A stretch of 64,000 nucleotides of DNA from Vibrio sp. BS-M-Sm-2 (GTDB taxonomy: Bacteria > Pseudomonadota > Gammaproteobacteria > Enterobacterales > Vibrionaceae): NCBI RefSeq assembly GCF_041504345.1, contig NZ_CP167894.1, positions 1,302,001 through 1,366,000 on the forward strand, in the 5' to 3' direction. Position numbers and translations under genes: made by a program. Positions 9,307 to 18,856 of the stretch are shown one piece after another. The notes beneath the pieces are model-generated. The model made no database searches, was not told the origin of the DNA, and saw nothing but the letters and a program-made list of their open reading frames with translations. Numbering within the stretch: the first letter of the stretch is position 1; the number at the start of each line of letters is the position of its first letter.

Positions 9307-10452
9307 ATGAACCAAGCTACTACTGCAGCAGCGCCTATCTCGAGCACTACTCGTTGGCTACGCTGGGCTAACTTGGCATTCATGCTTTACCTACTATTAC
9401 TTTCAGTTTCAATGGTTGGTACAGGCTTCAAATGGGCAACAGGCGAGCAAGCAAAGGTTCTTTTTGAATTTGCTTCACACCCAGTTGCAGGCTTAATGAT
9501 TGGTTTAGTAGCAACAGCGCTGATTCAGTCATCTAGTACAGTTACTTCAATTATCGTTGGCCTTGTGGCCGGTGGTTTACCTGTTGAGCTAGCAATCCCA
9601 ATGATCATGGGTGCGAACATTGGTACTACGGTAACCAATACGCTAGTTAGCCTTGGTCACGTTCGTTGTAAAGAAGAGTTCAAGCGTGCATTCGCAAGTG
9701 CGACAATTCACGACTTCTTTAACCTATTAGCTGTGGCTATCTTCCTACCACTAGAGATGGCGTTTGGTATTCTAGAGAAGATTTCTCACTGGTTAGTATC
9801 ACCAATGCTAGCAACAGGTGATATGAGCATGGGTGGTCTTAACTTCATCAAGCCAATCACTAAGCCAGTAGTCAGTGCGATTAAAGAGCCTCTATCAACA
9901 TTTGGCGACACTGTTGGCGGCATCATGCTTATCGTTCTAGGTATTGCGACTATCTTCGTAGCCATCACAGTAATGGGTAAGCTAATGAAGAGCCTAATGG
10001 TTGGTCGTGCTCGTGAGATTCTAAAGAACGCAATCGGTCGTGGCCCTATCCACGGTATCGCTTCTGGCTCTATCGTTACTATCCTTGTTCAGTCTTCTTC
10101 TACGACAACAAGCTTGATGGTTCCGCTAGTAGGTTCAGGTGTTCTTAAAGTACGTGACGTTTACCCATTCACTCTGGGAGCAAACATCGGTACATGTATT
10201 ACCGCTCTACTTGCAGCAACAGCAGTATCTGGTGAGTTCGCAGTATTCGCACTACAAATTGCTCTAGTACACTTGGTGTTCAACATCATGGCAACGGTAT
10301 TCATCTTCGGAATCCCGTTCCTACGTGAACTTCCAGTTAAAGCGGCTGACATGATTTCGGATATGGCTGTGAAGAACAAATCTGTAGTAGCAGGCTACCT
10401 TGTTGCGGTATTCCTTGTACTGCCTGGTACAGTGTTAGCTCTGACTGCTTAA
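9307..10452 (+). CDS. nptA: Sodium-dependent phosphate transporter (NptA, Na/Pi cotransporter family)
   Basis: This inner-membrane transporter couples phosphate uptake to sodium entry. The 381-residue protein has the two inverted family repeats, each with a QSSS motif (IQSSSTVTS and VQSSSTTTS) and a GANIGT motif. About eight hydrophobic segments are visible. The ATG at 9307 is preceded by GGAGAA and gives the start MNQATTAAAP; an upstream in-frame start at 9232 lacks support. The gene is monocistronic with its own terminator. The name follows V. cholerae NptA, which it resembles in length and motifs. Confidence 0.88.
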   Translation: MNQATTAAAPISSTTRWLRWANLAFMLYLLLLSVSMVGTGFKWATGEQAKVLFEFASHPVAGLMIGLVATALIQSSSTVTSIIVGLVAGGLPVELAIPMIMGANIGTTVTNTLVSLGHVRCKEEFKRAFASATIHDFFNLLAVAIFLPLEMAFGILEKISHWLVSPMLATGDMSMGGLNFIKPITKPVVSAIKEPLSTFGDTVGGIMLIVLGIATIFVAITVMGKLMKSLMVGRAREILKNAIGRGPIHGIASGSIVTILVQSSSTTTSLMVPLVGSGVLKVRDVYPFTLGANIGTCITALLAATAVSGEFAVFALQIALVHLVFNIMATVFIFGIPFLRELPVKAADMISDMAVKNKSVVAGYLVAVFLVLPGTVLALTA

Positions 10453-10477
10453 TAGCAAAACAAACATCGCTTATAGC

Positions 10478-10505
10478 AAAGCCCGCAACCTAGGTTGTGG
10501 GCTTT
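10478..10505 (+). terminator. Terminator after nptA
   Basis: The arms AAAGCCCGCAACC and GGTTGTGGGCTTT (one mismatch) around TA are followed by a T-rich tract. Confidence 0.85.
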
Positions 10506-10522
10506 TTCTTTTCTGCACAGCG

Positions 10523-10694
10523 GATGCGAGTAGCGAAGGGCCAGAAGCAGATTAGAGATACGGGTAAGCGAGTAACGAAAAACACGAACTGTGATAGTCG
10601 TACTTGGTATATCGCCGACTCAAACCTAGGTATGTTTTTCGTATTCCTAATCTCATTTACTCGTTTCTATTCTTAGATCTTCGTATCTCGCATC
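10523..10694. repeat. 172-bp imperfect inverted repeat
   Basis: The outer ends GATGCGAG (10523-10530) and CTCGCATC (10687-10694) are exact complements. Nearby CGAAG/CTTCG segments and an inner pair ACGAAAAACA (10575-10584) and TGTTTTTCGT (10633-10642) also match. The whole could fold into a long, interrupted hairpin between nptA and the next gene. It has no coding signals. It may be a member of a dispersed repetitive-palindrome or miniature-element family, but no second copy is seen in this window. Confidence 0.65.
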
Positions 10695-10717
10695 TCGTGC
10701 ACTCGTATCTAGCTACC

Positions 10718-11194
10718 CTACTTACCCTGCTCATTACGCAGGTACATGATCGCAACCATGCCAAAACCGATAAATTGCCATAGATACTGTCCATCGCTTG
10801 CGCCAGTGATGGTTTGAGTGAAAGCCATACAAGCAGTCACAAACAAAGAAGAAAATGCAGCATAAAGTAACCACGGACGGTCTTTCCCGACCATGAACTC
10901 ACCTGCAAATACAGAGCGAATAACCAGTAAAAATGGAACACATTGCAACGCAATCAGAATCGGAAACATAAAGTCGAACGTTGGGCTAAGTAAAGCATGA
11001 CCGACTTGGCTCTTATCCCAAGTGCCTACAATATAGCCTTTCCAACCAGCCCAGGTGTCTCCCGCATATGCGGTATCCGGCGAAATGAAGCCAAGTAGTA
11101 CGCCCATCACTTTATCGATAAAGCCATTTTTGAACCAAAAGACGAACAGGAAAATCTGAATTGGAATGATCTGAAAAGCAAACTTCTTCAACAT
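10718..11194 (-). CDS. Hypothetical integral membrane protein
   Basis: I do not recognise this 158-residue protein. It starts MLKKFAFQIIPIQIF, with GGGG upstream of the ATG. It has a hydrophobic N-terminal segment, a hydrophilic stretch rich in Trp/Gly (AGDTWAGWKGYIVGTW) and then about three further hydrophobic segments, ending in a short charged tail. This suggests a four-helix inner-membrane protein with one extramembrane loop. It is 217 bases downstream of the membrane-bound regulator at 11412-12806 on the same strand, so it may be a target or partner of that regulator; this is inference from position only. Confidence 0.7.
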   Translation of the reverse strand: MLKKFAFQIIPIQIFLFVFWFKNGFIDKVMGVLLGFISPDTAYAGDTWAGWKGYIVGTWDKSQVGHALLSPTFDFMFPILIALQCVPFLLVIRSVFAGEFMVGKDRPWLLYAAFSSLFVTACMAFTQTITGASDGQYLWQFIGFGMVAIMYLRNEQGK

Positions 11195-11411
11195 GTATGT
11201 ACCCCAAATAGTGAATTATTTGGTGACAAGTATGTGGAATTCGGCGTGTTTACACTTGATGCAAGGCAATCGAGCCTAAGTCCAAACAATAATCAAACAT
11301 GTTGAGAAGCCTGTTGGCACAAGAAAAACTTGCGGGAATACCGGAGCTATCAGCTCTCATGAAACACCTTCGCTTGAAAGAGAGTTTAGGCATTTAGAAA
11401 AGGTTTGGTTT

Positions 11412-12806
11412 TTATAAAGATTCAATAAGATCAAAGAGTTGACCGTCATGCTCTTTTTTCACTTCAGTGTAGCGTTGATAATTGTATTGTGAGCCTTTTG
11501 GATTATCCGATAGCTTGTCAGCCACACTGAGTAGATAAAAGCTAATTGGACTCGGCGTACTTTCAGCAGCATAAGAAAGGTAAGGAAAAGCTTGATTGGC
11601 ATGTTGGTTAATTAACAATGCAAGCCCTAGGGTCAGATTGGCAATATCACAACGTGGGTTCATCTCAAAGGCTTGCTTTGCCAATTGCAGAGCGCGTTCG
11701 CGATCTTCTTGCTCACTGTTTTGCAAATAGGCCAAAGACTCGGAATACGACAGCAAAGCATTGACCAAATAATTATCTCGCCCTTGCTGTTGAATCACAT
11801 CCAACTGAACCGCTATGTCTTCAAATGGCTGACCACCTTTGCCTTGGTAAAAAAGCGATATCCCCTCAGAGATAACACTCCAATCCTCGTAGTTTTCGAT
11901 AGAGGTCACTCGATGACTTGCCACGCCGTATTCTGAGCTCATAGGAGCAATAATGGCTTTGATCTCGAGAATCACATCCCCAATGGCATCAAAGAAATTA
12001 TCTTGGCTGAAGCGCTTTTCCACTTTCTGACTTTGATTGGGCTGGCGGTTGTTTTGTACAAGTACGCTCAGTACATACTCTCCACCCTTTTGCTTGAGCC
12101 AACCTTTGAGTTCGATACCATTGTTGGCCAGTGATTGCTTACCTTGTTTAGATAGCTGAGAAAAGTGGTAACCCGATAGGTTTTTAGCTGAGTTCAGCCC
12201 ATAGAAAAGATAGTTATACACACTCTCCGACATCTCATAATCGTTCGTAGAATCGAGTGTTATATCATGGATATAAACGGGAATTACATCATTTTGATTA
12301 GCAGAAATAACAGTGGTGTCATTAGTTGGGACATCGAGTTGCCACGCCCAGGTAGCTATTAAGCCAACAGAGAATACCGCTGTTGTAATCCGGGCGATGG
12401 TTTTCTTTTTCGACTTAGCGACAAGGGCCTTAGGTTCAAGCTGAGAGACGTCCTCGATGGGAGTTGGTTCGATGCTCGGCTGAGTCACCTCAACATCGAA
12501 CAGGTAACCTTGCTTAGGAATGGTCTGAATAATCTGATATGGGCGTGACTTATCCTGAAGCTGACTGCGCAGTAAGCTGATGACCTGTCTGACCAAGTTG
12601 TCAGACACTTGAGTTCTTTGCCACACATCCGCGGCAATCTGCTGCGTACTCACCACTCGCCCACGATTCTCAATGAAATAGCTCAGCAATTTAGATTGCA
12701 ATGGCTCTAGATGAATCGCCTCATAATCAATCACCAACTGATTCTTATCAGGGTAAAATGAAATAGGGAAGTCATGTTGCAATACAAAGCAATGCGAGCG
12801 AGTCAT
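11412..12806 (-). CDS. CadC/ToxR-type membrane-bound winged-helix regulator
   Basis: The 464-residue protein has an OmpR/ToxR-type winged-helix domain at residues 1-105 (LEPLQSKLLSYFIENRGRVVS...QIIQTIPKQGYLF). A Lys-rich linker follows, then a single transmembrane helix at about 138-156 and a periplasmic domain of about 300 residues. Late segments such as RALQLAKQAFEMNPRCDIANL look like TPR repeats. This is the one-component CadC/ToxR layout, in which the periplasmic part senses a signal and the cytoplasmic part binds DNA. The ligand and targets are unknown. The neighbours are thyA upstream and a small membrane protein downstream. No strong ribosome binding site precedes the ATG. Confidence 0.85.
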   Translation of the reverse strand: MTRSHCFVLQHDFPISFYPDKNQLVIDYEAIHLEPLQSKLLSYFIENRGRVVSTQQIAADVWQRTQVSDNLVRQVISLLRSQLQDKSRPYQIIQTIPKQGYLFDVEVTQPSIEPTPIEDVSQLEPKALVAKSKKKTIARITTAVFSVGLIATWAWQLDVPTNDTTVISANQNDVIPVYIHDITLDSTNDYEMSESVYNYLFYGLNSAKNLSGYHFSQLSKQGKQSLANNGIELKGWLKQKGGEYVLSVLVQNNRQPNQSQKVEKRFSQDNFFDAIGDVILEIKAIIAPMSSEYGVASHRVTSIENYEDWSVISEGISLFYQGKGGQPFEDIAVQLDVIQQQGRDNYLVNALLSYSESLAYLQNSEQEDRERALQLAKQAFEMNPRCDIANLTLGLALLINQHANQAFPYLSYAAESTPSPISFYLLSVADKLSDNPKGSQYNYQRYTEVKKEHDGQLFDLIESL

Positions 12807-12881
12807 AGCAGTTCTGTAGTTAGAAAAGACCCCACAAGGTTATTGGTTTTATAAATGGTAAGCAAGCCAAGCATCACAAAT

Positions 12882-12908
12882 AAAAAAGGCTGCACAGTGG
12901 CAGCCTTT
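12882..12908 (-). terminator. Terminator after thyA
   Basis: A GGCTGC/GCAGCC stem around ACAGTG is followed on the minus strand by six T residues. It closes the rppH-thyA cluster. Confidence 0.8.
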
Positions 12909-12930
12909 CAATCAAACAAAACAGATTCAA

Positions 12931-13782
12931 TTAAACCGAGAATGGGTACTTAATCGCTTCGTGGCACTCGTAACCTTCAACCCAGAAGTCATCCATCGTT
13001 ACCCAAGTTTCCAAATCTTCTAGAGACTTAATCTCCGGATTGATATGGAACGTAGGGCCCGCTAAAGGCTCACGCTTCAGCTGAATATCACGCATTGGCG
13101 CCAGTTGATCTTCATAGATATGAGCATTAACTAGCTTGTGGTAAGCAACACCTGCTTTTTTACCGGTGATTTGTGCCATGATCGCTAGGAACACGTACAC
13201 TTGAACCATGTTGAAGTTCAGACCTAGTGGTACATCACAAGAGCGCTGAGTACTGTTTAGGTACAGAGTGTCACCAAGTAGAGAGAAATGGTGGCTGTAC
13301 ATACACGGACGCAAGCATCCCATATGGAACTCGCCTGGGTTGTAGAAGTTTAAGATCTCACCACGGTCATCGATACCATTCGTCAGGTCATCTACAATCT
13401 TCTTCAGTTGGTCGATATGACCGCCGTCAGGTTTTGCCCATGCACGGCCTTGAACGCCATAAACACGGCCCATGTCATCTTCACCCTTGCGGTAAGGATT
13501 ATTCAGCCATGCTTCGTTCAGGTTCGAGTTCGCATCCCAAGTTTTAGTCCCTAGCTTACGAAAATCTTCAGCATTATCGTAACCACGGATGTAGCCAAGC
13601 AGTTCAGCAACTGCCGCTTTCCAAAAGCTCTTACGCGTTGTGACAAGTGGGAACTGGTTGTTACCAACATCATATTCAAGGTCAGCATTGATCACGGTTA
13701 GGCAGCGCTTGCCCGTGCGTTCATTTTCAATCCAAGTACCGTTATCAACGATACGCTGACAGAGATCTAAATACTGTTTCAC
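12931..13782 (-). CDS. thyA: Thymidylate synthase
   Basis: ThyA methylates dUMP to dTMP with methylene-tetrahydrofolate. The 283-residue protein has the catalytic cysteine in [11 protein letters not shown] (Cys160), the phosphate-binding QRSCDVPLG motif and [10 protein letters not shown] for dUMP recognition. It belongs to the slightly longer subfamily seen in Vibrio rather than the 264-residue E. coli type. It starts 9 bases after lgt ends, so the two are cotranscribed; lgt-thyA pairing is widely conserved. Confidence 0.96.
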   Translation of the reverse strand: MKQYLDLCQRIVDNGTWIENERTGKRCLTVINADLEYDVGNNQFPLVTTRKSFWKAAVAELLGYIRGYDNAEDFRKLGTKTWDANSNLNEAWLNNPYRKGEDDMGRVYGVQGRAWAKPDGGHIDQLKKIVDDLTNGIDDRGEILNFYNPGEFHMGCLRPCMYSHHFSLLGDTLYLNSTQRSCDVPLGLNFNMVQVYVFLAIMAQITGKKAGVAYHKLVNAHIYEDQLAPMRDIQLKREPLAGPTFHINPEIKSLEDLETWVTMDDFWVEGYECHEAIKYPFSV

Positions 13783-13791
13783 ACCAATTCC

Positions 13792-14613
13792 TTACTTCGT
13801 CTGTTGTGGTAATTCGTCTTTGTAGTGACCACGCTTGTATGCCCAAACCATCATCAGCGCACCGATGATAACCATTGGCAATGACAGGATTTGTCCCATA
13901 GAGATAAAGCCGCCGAACAAGCCTAGATGTGCATCTGGTTCACGTACGTATTCTACTAAGAAGCGGAATGTACCATATCCTGCAAGGAATAACCCTGATA
14001 CAGAACCAAGAGGACGCGGCTTTTTGATAAACCAGTTCAAGATGAAGAACAGCACAATACCTTCAAGCGCCATTTCATAAAGCTGAGATGGGTGACGAGG
14101 AAGTGGACCGCCATTCGGGAATACGATAGCCCATGGTACATCCGTAACACGGCCCCATAGCTCACTGTTCATGAAGTTACCTAAACGGCCCATACCTAAA
14201 CCAAAGGGTACCAATGGTGCAATCATGTCTGCGACGCCAAAGAAAGTGCGACCATTCTTTTTCGCATACCAGAACATTGCGGTAATAACACCAAGCAACC
14301 CGCCGTGGAAAGACATACCGCCAGTCCACACTTTGAATAGGTAAAGTGGGTCGGCTAGGAAAAGATCAAAATTGTAGAACAGTACATAGCCAATACGACC
14401 ACCCAGCACCACACCTAGAAAGCCAGCGAACAATAAGTCTGAGACTTGCTCGCGAGTCCAACCACTACCCGGCTGATCAGCTCGGCGATTTGCTAGCCAA
14501 AGAGCAAACATAAAACCGACAAGGTACATTAGGCCGTACCAACGAACTGAGATTGGTCCTAGTTCAATAAGAACAGGATCGATATTTGGGAATTCGATAA
14601 AACCCTGAGACAT
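13792..14613 (-). CDS. lgt: Prolipoprotein diacylglyceryl transferase
   Basis: Lgt attaches diacylglycerol from phosphatidylglycerol to the lipobox cysteine of prolipoproteins at the inner membrane, the first lipoprotein maturation step. The 273 residues include about seven hydrophobic segments, the signature [18 protein letters not shown] and the essential HGG segment (SFHGGLLG). It lies immediately upstream of thyA and 57 bases downstream of a TauE/SafE-family gene. Confidence 0.96.
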   Translation of the reverse strand: MSQGFIEFPNIDPVLIELGPISVRWYGLMYLVGFMFALWLANRRADQPGSGWTREQVSDLLFAGFLGVVLGGRIGYVLFYNFDLFLADPLYLFKVWTGGMSFHGGLLGVITAMFWYAKKNGRTFFGVADMIAPLVPFGLGMGRLGNFMNSELWGRVTDVPWAIVFPNGGPLPRHPSQLYEMALEGIVLFFILNWFIKKPRPLGSVSGLFLAGYGTFRFLVEYVREPDAHLGLFGGFISMGQILSLPMVIIGALMMVWAYKRGHYKDELPQQTK

Positions 14614-14670
14614 ACTTGGCTCTCTATCTAAATTGATTAACGGTTAGCTCAATAACTAACAGAAAAGACA

Positions 14671-15462
14671 CTACAGCAGCATTGTAGCTGCTATAAACAT
14701 TAAAAATACCGCAAAGAATTTCTTCAGCACAGGGGTTGGCAGTTGAGTCGCCAACTTAGCGCCAATTCGAGTGGTCAACACTGAGGTGCAAGATATCGCA
14801 ACCAGAGCGGGTAGATAAACGTAACCTAAACTGAAAGCGGGTAAATCGTTAACCGATGAACCATGCCAAATGAAACCTAGCATTCCCGAAATCGCGATAA
14901 CACAACCGCATACCGAAGATGAGCCGACGGCTTTACGCATTTCCACACCGTGATGGTTAAGGAAAGGTACCGATAAAGACCCACCGCCAATACCCGCTAA
15001 GCTTGATACCAAACCAATCCCACCACCACACAACACGGTTTTAGCTGAACCCGGCATCGATTTTTGGCTCTTAGAGCGAATCGACAACAGCATTTGCAAC
15101 GCCAATACCAAGACAATCACACCAAAGATTTTTGGTAGGTATTGAGCTGGAATCACATCGGCCACAAAAGAACCGAGGAAGCCACCTATCACTACACCTG
15201 GCATCAACCATTTAACGACAAATATCTCTACGTTACCCAACTTTAGATGGTTAATCGCAGACGATCCCGACGTAACGATGATGGTTGATAGCGAAGTAGC
15301 CAATGCCATTTGCATCGCAAACTCTTGAGGGATACCCGCTTTAGGAAGCAAAAACAGTAAGGCAGGAACCACCAGCAAACCACCACCAATGCCTAGCAAG
15401 CCAGCTAAAACACCAACAATAGCACCAAGGCCTGCTAACAAGCCTATCAGTTCATATGACAC
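14671..15462 (-). CDS. TauE/SafE-family (DUF81) membrane transporter
   Basis: This is a 263-residue polytopic inner-membrane protein with two homologous halves, each holding a glycine-rich motif (GLLGIGGGLLVVPALL and SLAGIGGGSLSVPFL). That is diagnostic of the TauE/SafE sulfite/organosulfonate exporter family. The substrate of this member cannot be read from sequence; sulfite or other sulfur anions are family guesses. It sits 8 bases downstream of ptsP and 57 bases upstream of lgt, so it is probably part of the rppH-ptsP-lgt-thyA transcription unit. Confidence 0.85.
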   Translation of the reverse strand: MSYELIGLLAGLGAIVGVLAGLLGIGGGLLVVPALLFLLPKAGIPQEFAMQMALATSLSTIIVTSGSSAINHLKLGNVEIFVVKWLMPGVVIGGFLGSFVADVIPAQYLPKIFGVIVLVLALQMLLSIRSKSQKSMPGSAKTVLCGGGIGLVSSLAGIGGGSLSVPFLNHHGVEMRKAVGSSSVCGCVIAISGMLGFIWHGSSVNDLPAFSLGYVYLPALVAISCTSVLTTRIGAKLATQLPTPVLKKFFAVFLMFIAATMLL

Positions 15463-15470
15463 GTTAAATC

Positions 15471-17720
15471 CTATTTTTTACCTGCTCGAATGAAGCCTGT
15501 AAATTCACGCTCTTCGAAATAGTTCAGCATCATACTATAGATGTCACTACCATACGGTTTTGAAAGTGCCTTATTTGCCAAATCCTGTAATTCAGCCAAG
15601 TTCGATTGACGAATCAAATATTTGGTTCTTGCGACATTCGAGGTATTCATACTTAACGTCTCATACCCCAATCCAATCAATAGCAGCGCGCCCATCGGGT
15701 CACCGGCTAATTCGCCACAAATACACACAGGTAATTGATATTGCTTACAAGTATCATGAATTTGTTTTAATGCCATGATCACCGCAGGGTGCATTGATTC
15801 ATAGACATCGGATACTCGTGAATTGTTCCGATCAACCGCTAATAAATATTGGGTTAAGTCGTTGGTACCAACTGAAACGAAGTCGACCTTATGCGCAATC
15901 AACGGCAATATGTACAGCATGGACGGCACTTCAATCATGATACCAACGCGAGGCATACGCACTCGGTTATCAAGCTCATGCACTTCGTCATACGCTTGTT
16001 CAATCAGCTGTAGCGCGTCATCCAATTCCTGAGCACCTGAGATCATCGGCAGCAAAATACTCAAATTATGGCTTTCACAACTCGCACGTAGCATGGCACG
16101 TAACTGAATAATAAAGATGTCAGGATGATCGAGCGTAAAACGAATACCACGCCAACCAAGGAATGGATTGTCCTCTTCGATAGGAAAATAAGGTAAGGCC
16201 TTATCACCACCGATATCGAGTGTACGCATCACCACTTGTTTCTCTGGGTAACTTGCCAGCACAGAACGATACTGCTTGAATTGTTCATCCTCTGACGGGA
16301 ATCTTTGCTGCAACAAGAAAGAGATTTCAGTTCGATACAGCCCTACTCCATCAACGCCTTGGTTGATAGCGATGTTAGTGTCTGCACTCAAGCCCGCATT
16401 AAGCAGGATCTCGACTTGCTTGTCGTCTTGGGTTTTTGCCGGAAGGTACAGCTCGCGATTGACCATAGAGGAGAGCTCACTCTCTTCCAGAATCAGCCCT
16501 CGATACTCTTTGAGCAGGCTTTTAGTCGGCTCAATAAAGATCTCACCGCTATACCCATCAACAATCGCTCGCTTACCATTAGCTTGAGCTAGGTTGAGAT
16601 TTACCCCCATGACTGAAGGTATGCCAAGCGCTCGAGATAAAATCGCTGCGTGCGAGTTCGCCGCCCCTTCCAAAGAAATAACCGCCAAGAGCTTTTCTTT
16701 GGGAATAGACGCTAATACCGAAGCGGTTAACTCACGAACCACTAGAATAATCGGCTTATCTAAGGTGCGGAGTTCATGTTCAGAGTTATGGAGGAAATAG
16801 AGCAGCCTTTGTCCGAGCTCTCGGATATCTTGCGCTCTCTCACGAAGATACACATCTGACATACGAGCAAAGCGATTCGAATAGCTCTCAACAACCTGTC
16901 TTAATGCCCAATCGGCTTTATCGCCCTTCTGAATTTGACTCTTCAGATCCTTACGCAACATAGGATCGTTGAGTAAGTGAGTAAACAGGTCAAAGATCGC
17001 CAACGCATCTTTATTGATTTCGCTATCTAAGCGCTTTCGCATGCGCTTAAAGTCATTGAGGGCGTTTTCAACCGCTACCGCCAACAACTCATGCTCTCTC
17101 TCTACATTGAGCGTCGAAGCAGGATAAACATCGGTGAGTTCAGGCTGAGTATTGTCCCACCACAAATCACCAATCGCCACACCCGATGAAGCTGCAATAC
17201 CTTTAGTCGCAGGTAGTTTCTGTTGCTCTAACAGCCAATGACCTTGAGTTTGGGCGTGCGCCACAATAACGGCAAGTTGTGCTGAGAGCGTGACAAGGAA
17301 AGATTCTTCCATCTCACTGAATAAACGAGGGGTCTTCTGTTGAATAACCAATACACCAAGCACTTGCTTGCGGTGGATAATCGGAGTGCCGAGAAAAGAG
17401 TGATAGACGTTTTCTCCAAGCTCTGGAAAAAACTTATAAGCAGGGTGAGCAGACGCTTGTGCAAGGTTGATAGGTTCAGCACTTCTTTTAACAAGGCCAA
17501 CCAGACCTTCGTCAAAACCAATGTGAATGCTATTACCTTTGAAGATCAGGCCTTGAGTTGCCATCAACTCAAGGCGCTGCATATCATTATTTGCCAAATA
17601 CACGGTGCAACATTCCGTCTGCATCGCACTGCATGTCTCTTTAACCAAAATATCAAGAGCCGTCGACACATCTTCAACTCTTGATACGTGTTCAACTATT
17701 TCCCTTAGTTGACTGAGCAT
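15471..17720 (-). CDS. ptsP: PTS nitrogen-pathway phosphoenolpyruvate phosphotransferase (EI-Ntr)
   Basis: PtsP takes phosphate from phosphoenolpyruvate and passes it to NPr and then EIIA-Ntr, a regulatory cascade that reports on nitrogen and potassium status. The 749 residues comprise an N-terminal GAF domain (about 1-155) and an enzyme I part with the phosphohistidine in EGAANSHAAILSRALG (His357). The C-terminal PEP-binding barrel contains RTEISFLLQQRFPSE and ICGELAGDP. It starts 2 bases after rppH ends, so translation is coupled; rppH-ptsP is a conserved pair. Confidence 0.96.
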   Translation of the reverse strand: MLSQLREIVEHVSRVEDVSTALDILVKETCSAMQTECCTVYLANNDMQRLELMATQGLIFKGNSIHIGFDEGLVGLVKRSAEPINLAQASAHPAYKFFPELGENVYHSFLGTPIIHRKQVLGVLVIQQKTPRLFSEMEESFLVTLSAQLAVIVAHAQTQGHWLLEQQKLPATKGIAASSGVAIGDLWWDNTQPELTDVYPASTLNVEREHELLAVAVENALNDFKRMRKRLDSEINKDALAIFDLFTHLLNDPMLRKDLKSQIQKGDKADWALRQVVESYSNRFARMSDVYLRERAQDIRELGQRLLYFLHNSEHELRTLDKPIILVVRELTASVLASIPKEKLLAVISLEGAANSHAAILSRALGIPSVMGVNLNLAQANGKRAIVDGYSGEIFIEPTKSLLKEYRGLILEESELSSMVNRELYLPAKTQDDKQVEILLNAGLSADTNIAINQGVDGVGLYRTEISFLLQQRFPSEDEQFKQYRSVLASYPEKQVVMRTLDIGGDKALPYFPIEEDNPFLGWRGIRFTLDHPDIFIIQLRAMLRASCESHNLSILLPMISGAQELDDALQLIEQAYDEVHELDNRVRMPRVGIMIEVPSMLYILPLIAHKVDFVSVGTNDLTQYLLAVDRNNSRVSDVYESMHPAVIMALKQIHDTCKQYQLPVCICGELAGDPMGALLLIGLGYETLSMNTSNVARTKYLIRQSNLAELQDLANKALSKPYGSDIYSMMLNYFEEREFTGFIRAGKK

Positions 17721-17722
17721 GC

Positions 17723-18241
17723 TTAACCTCTACGCAATTTGCGCTTTCCTTTTATTTTTCGCTCTTTAAACGGCATTGCTAAAGATGCGAACTCTTTCAT
17801 CGCTCGACGGTACACATCTCGCTTGAAAGAAACAACTTGTCGAACTGGGTACCAGTAACTCACCCAACGCCAACCATCAAACTCAGGTGTACTTCCACGC
17901 TGCATATTGATATGCGATTCATCGCAATCTAAGCGCAAAAGGAACCACTTCTGTTTTTGTCCAATACAGACAGGTTTAGAATCCCACCGAACCAGTCGTT
18001 TGGGTAGCTTGTAGCGTAACCAATGACGACTTGTCGCGACGATCTTTACATCCTTTTTGGTAAGGCCAACCTCTTCATACAACTCGCGGTACATTGCTTG
18101 TTCCGGAGTCTCACCTTCATCTATTCCCCCTTGAGGGAATTGCCATGAATGTTGCCCGTATCGTTTAGCCCAGAAGACCTGACCATGGTTGTTACAGATT
18201 ACAATACCAACATTTAATCGGTAACCATCGCCATCTATCAC
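17723..18241 (-). CDS. rppH: RNA pyrophosphohydrolase RppH
   Basis: RppH removes pyrophosphate from the 5' end of triphosphorylated RNA and so starts RNase E-dependent mRNA decay. It is a 172-residue Nudix hydrolase with the motif [20 protein letters not shown] followed by VG, plus [13 protein letters not shown] and FKRDVYRR as in E. coli. I choose the GTG at 18241, which is preceded by AGAGG and gives the start [14 protein letters not shown]; an upstream in-frame ATG at 18304 adds 21 unrelated residues. It is the first gene of the cluster leading to thyA. Its promoter must lie in the DnaA-box-rich region. Confidence 0.95.
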   Translation of the reverse strand: MIDGDGYRLNVGIVICNNHGQVFWAKRYGQHSWQFPQGGIDEGETPEQAMYRELYEEVGLTKKDVKIVATSRHWLRYKLPKRLVRWDSKPVCIGQKQKWFLLRLDCDESHINMQRGSTPEFDGWRWVSYWYPVRQVVSFKRDVYRRAMKEFASLAMPFKERKIKGKRKLRRG

Positions 18242-18350
18242 TGGCCAACCTCTATCTAAATTTTTAATTACTCTGATTTTTCCACATATCCCCAATCGGA
18301 GCAAACTTAGTGACGTGATAAGCGCTATATTTATGAATAATAACTAGGAA

Positions 18351-18755
18351 TATGGATAAGTTTTGCTCAAGTTCTAGTTACCCACACAATAGTGAGACAT
18401 AGACCACATTTATTCACCTTTTCTGTGAATAACTATGTGAAGAATTACCCGCAATCGTTTTTTTTAATCCATAGATTCATCAACACCAAAAACGACAAAT
18501 CAATCAAATTCATTTTATTTCCATACAAATCAATAAATTAAAATATTATTTTGGTTTTAAAAAACATTAGCAATGTAAAAGATCTTTCAGAAATCTGACA
18601 TGGTTAAAGATCAACCACTCCGATGTTTATCCACACTACCAAGTGAAAGATTCATTTTGAACCCCATTTGGCAAGCATTTTATCCACCATAAACCCCTGT
18701 TTATTTATCCACTAAATTAATATTTCAATTAATTACCTTTATGTCCTGTGGATAA
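18351..18755. promoter_or_regulatory. Cluster of DnaA boxes (datA-like region) between rppH and mutH
   Basis: Three perfect TTATNCACA boxes are present: 18424-18432 (minus), 18627-18635 (plus) and 18747-18755 (minus). Four one-mismatch boxes occur at 18351-18359 (minus), 18410-18418, 18680-18688 and 18705-18713 (plus). An IHF-consensus match lies at 18528-18540. Five GATC sites follow at 18581, 18609, 18766, 18785 and 18841. The middle (about 18460-18580) is very AT-rich. No coding signal is visible. The combination resembles E. coli datA or a DnaA-regulated promoter; it is not the chromosome origin, whose usual gene neighbours are absent. Confidence 0.65.
18528..18540 (+). promoter_or_regulatory. 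IHF-consensus match inside the DnaA-box region
   Basis: AATCAATAAATTA fits WATCAANNNNTTR exactly and sits in an AT-rich tract, between the two halves of the DnaA-box cluster. Binding is inferred. Confidence 0.45.
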
Positions 18756-18856
18756 CCCTGATTTTGATCCCTTCATCGCAAGGAGATCATTTCTTAACCA
18801 GTCGTCATTTGGTGGTAACTTCTGATAAAATCGTTTTTTTGATCATGCCTTTTATT

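Noticed and set aside
10524-10677. Open frame inside the long inverted repeat
   Set aside because: It has no ribosome binding site and its composition is explained by the repeat arms.
18351-18755. Chromosome replication origin
   Set aside because: Usual origin neighbours (mnmG, mioC, dnaA for chromosome 1; rctB for chromosome 2) are absent, so it is more likely a DnaA-binding control site.
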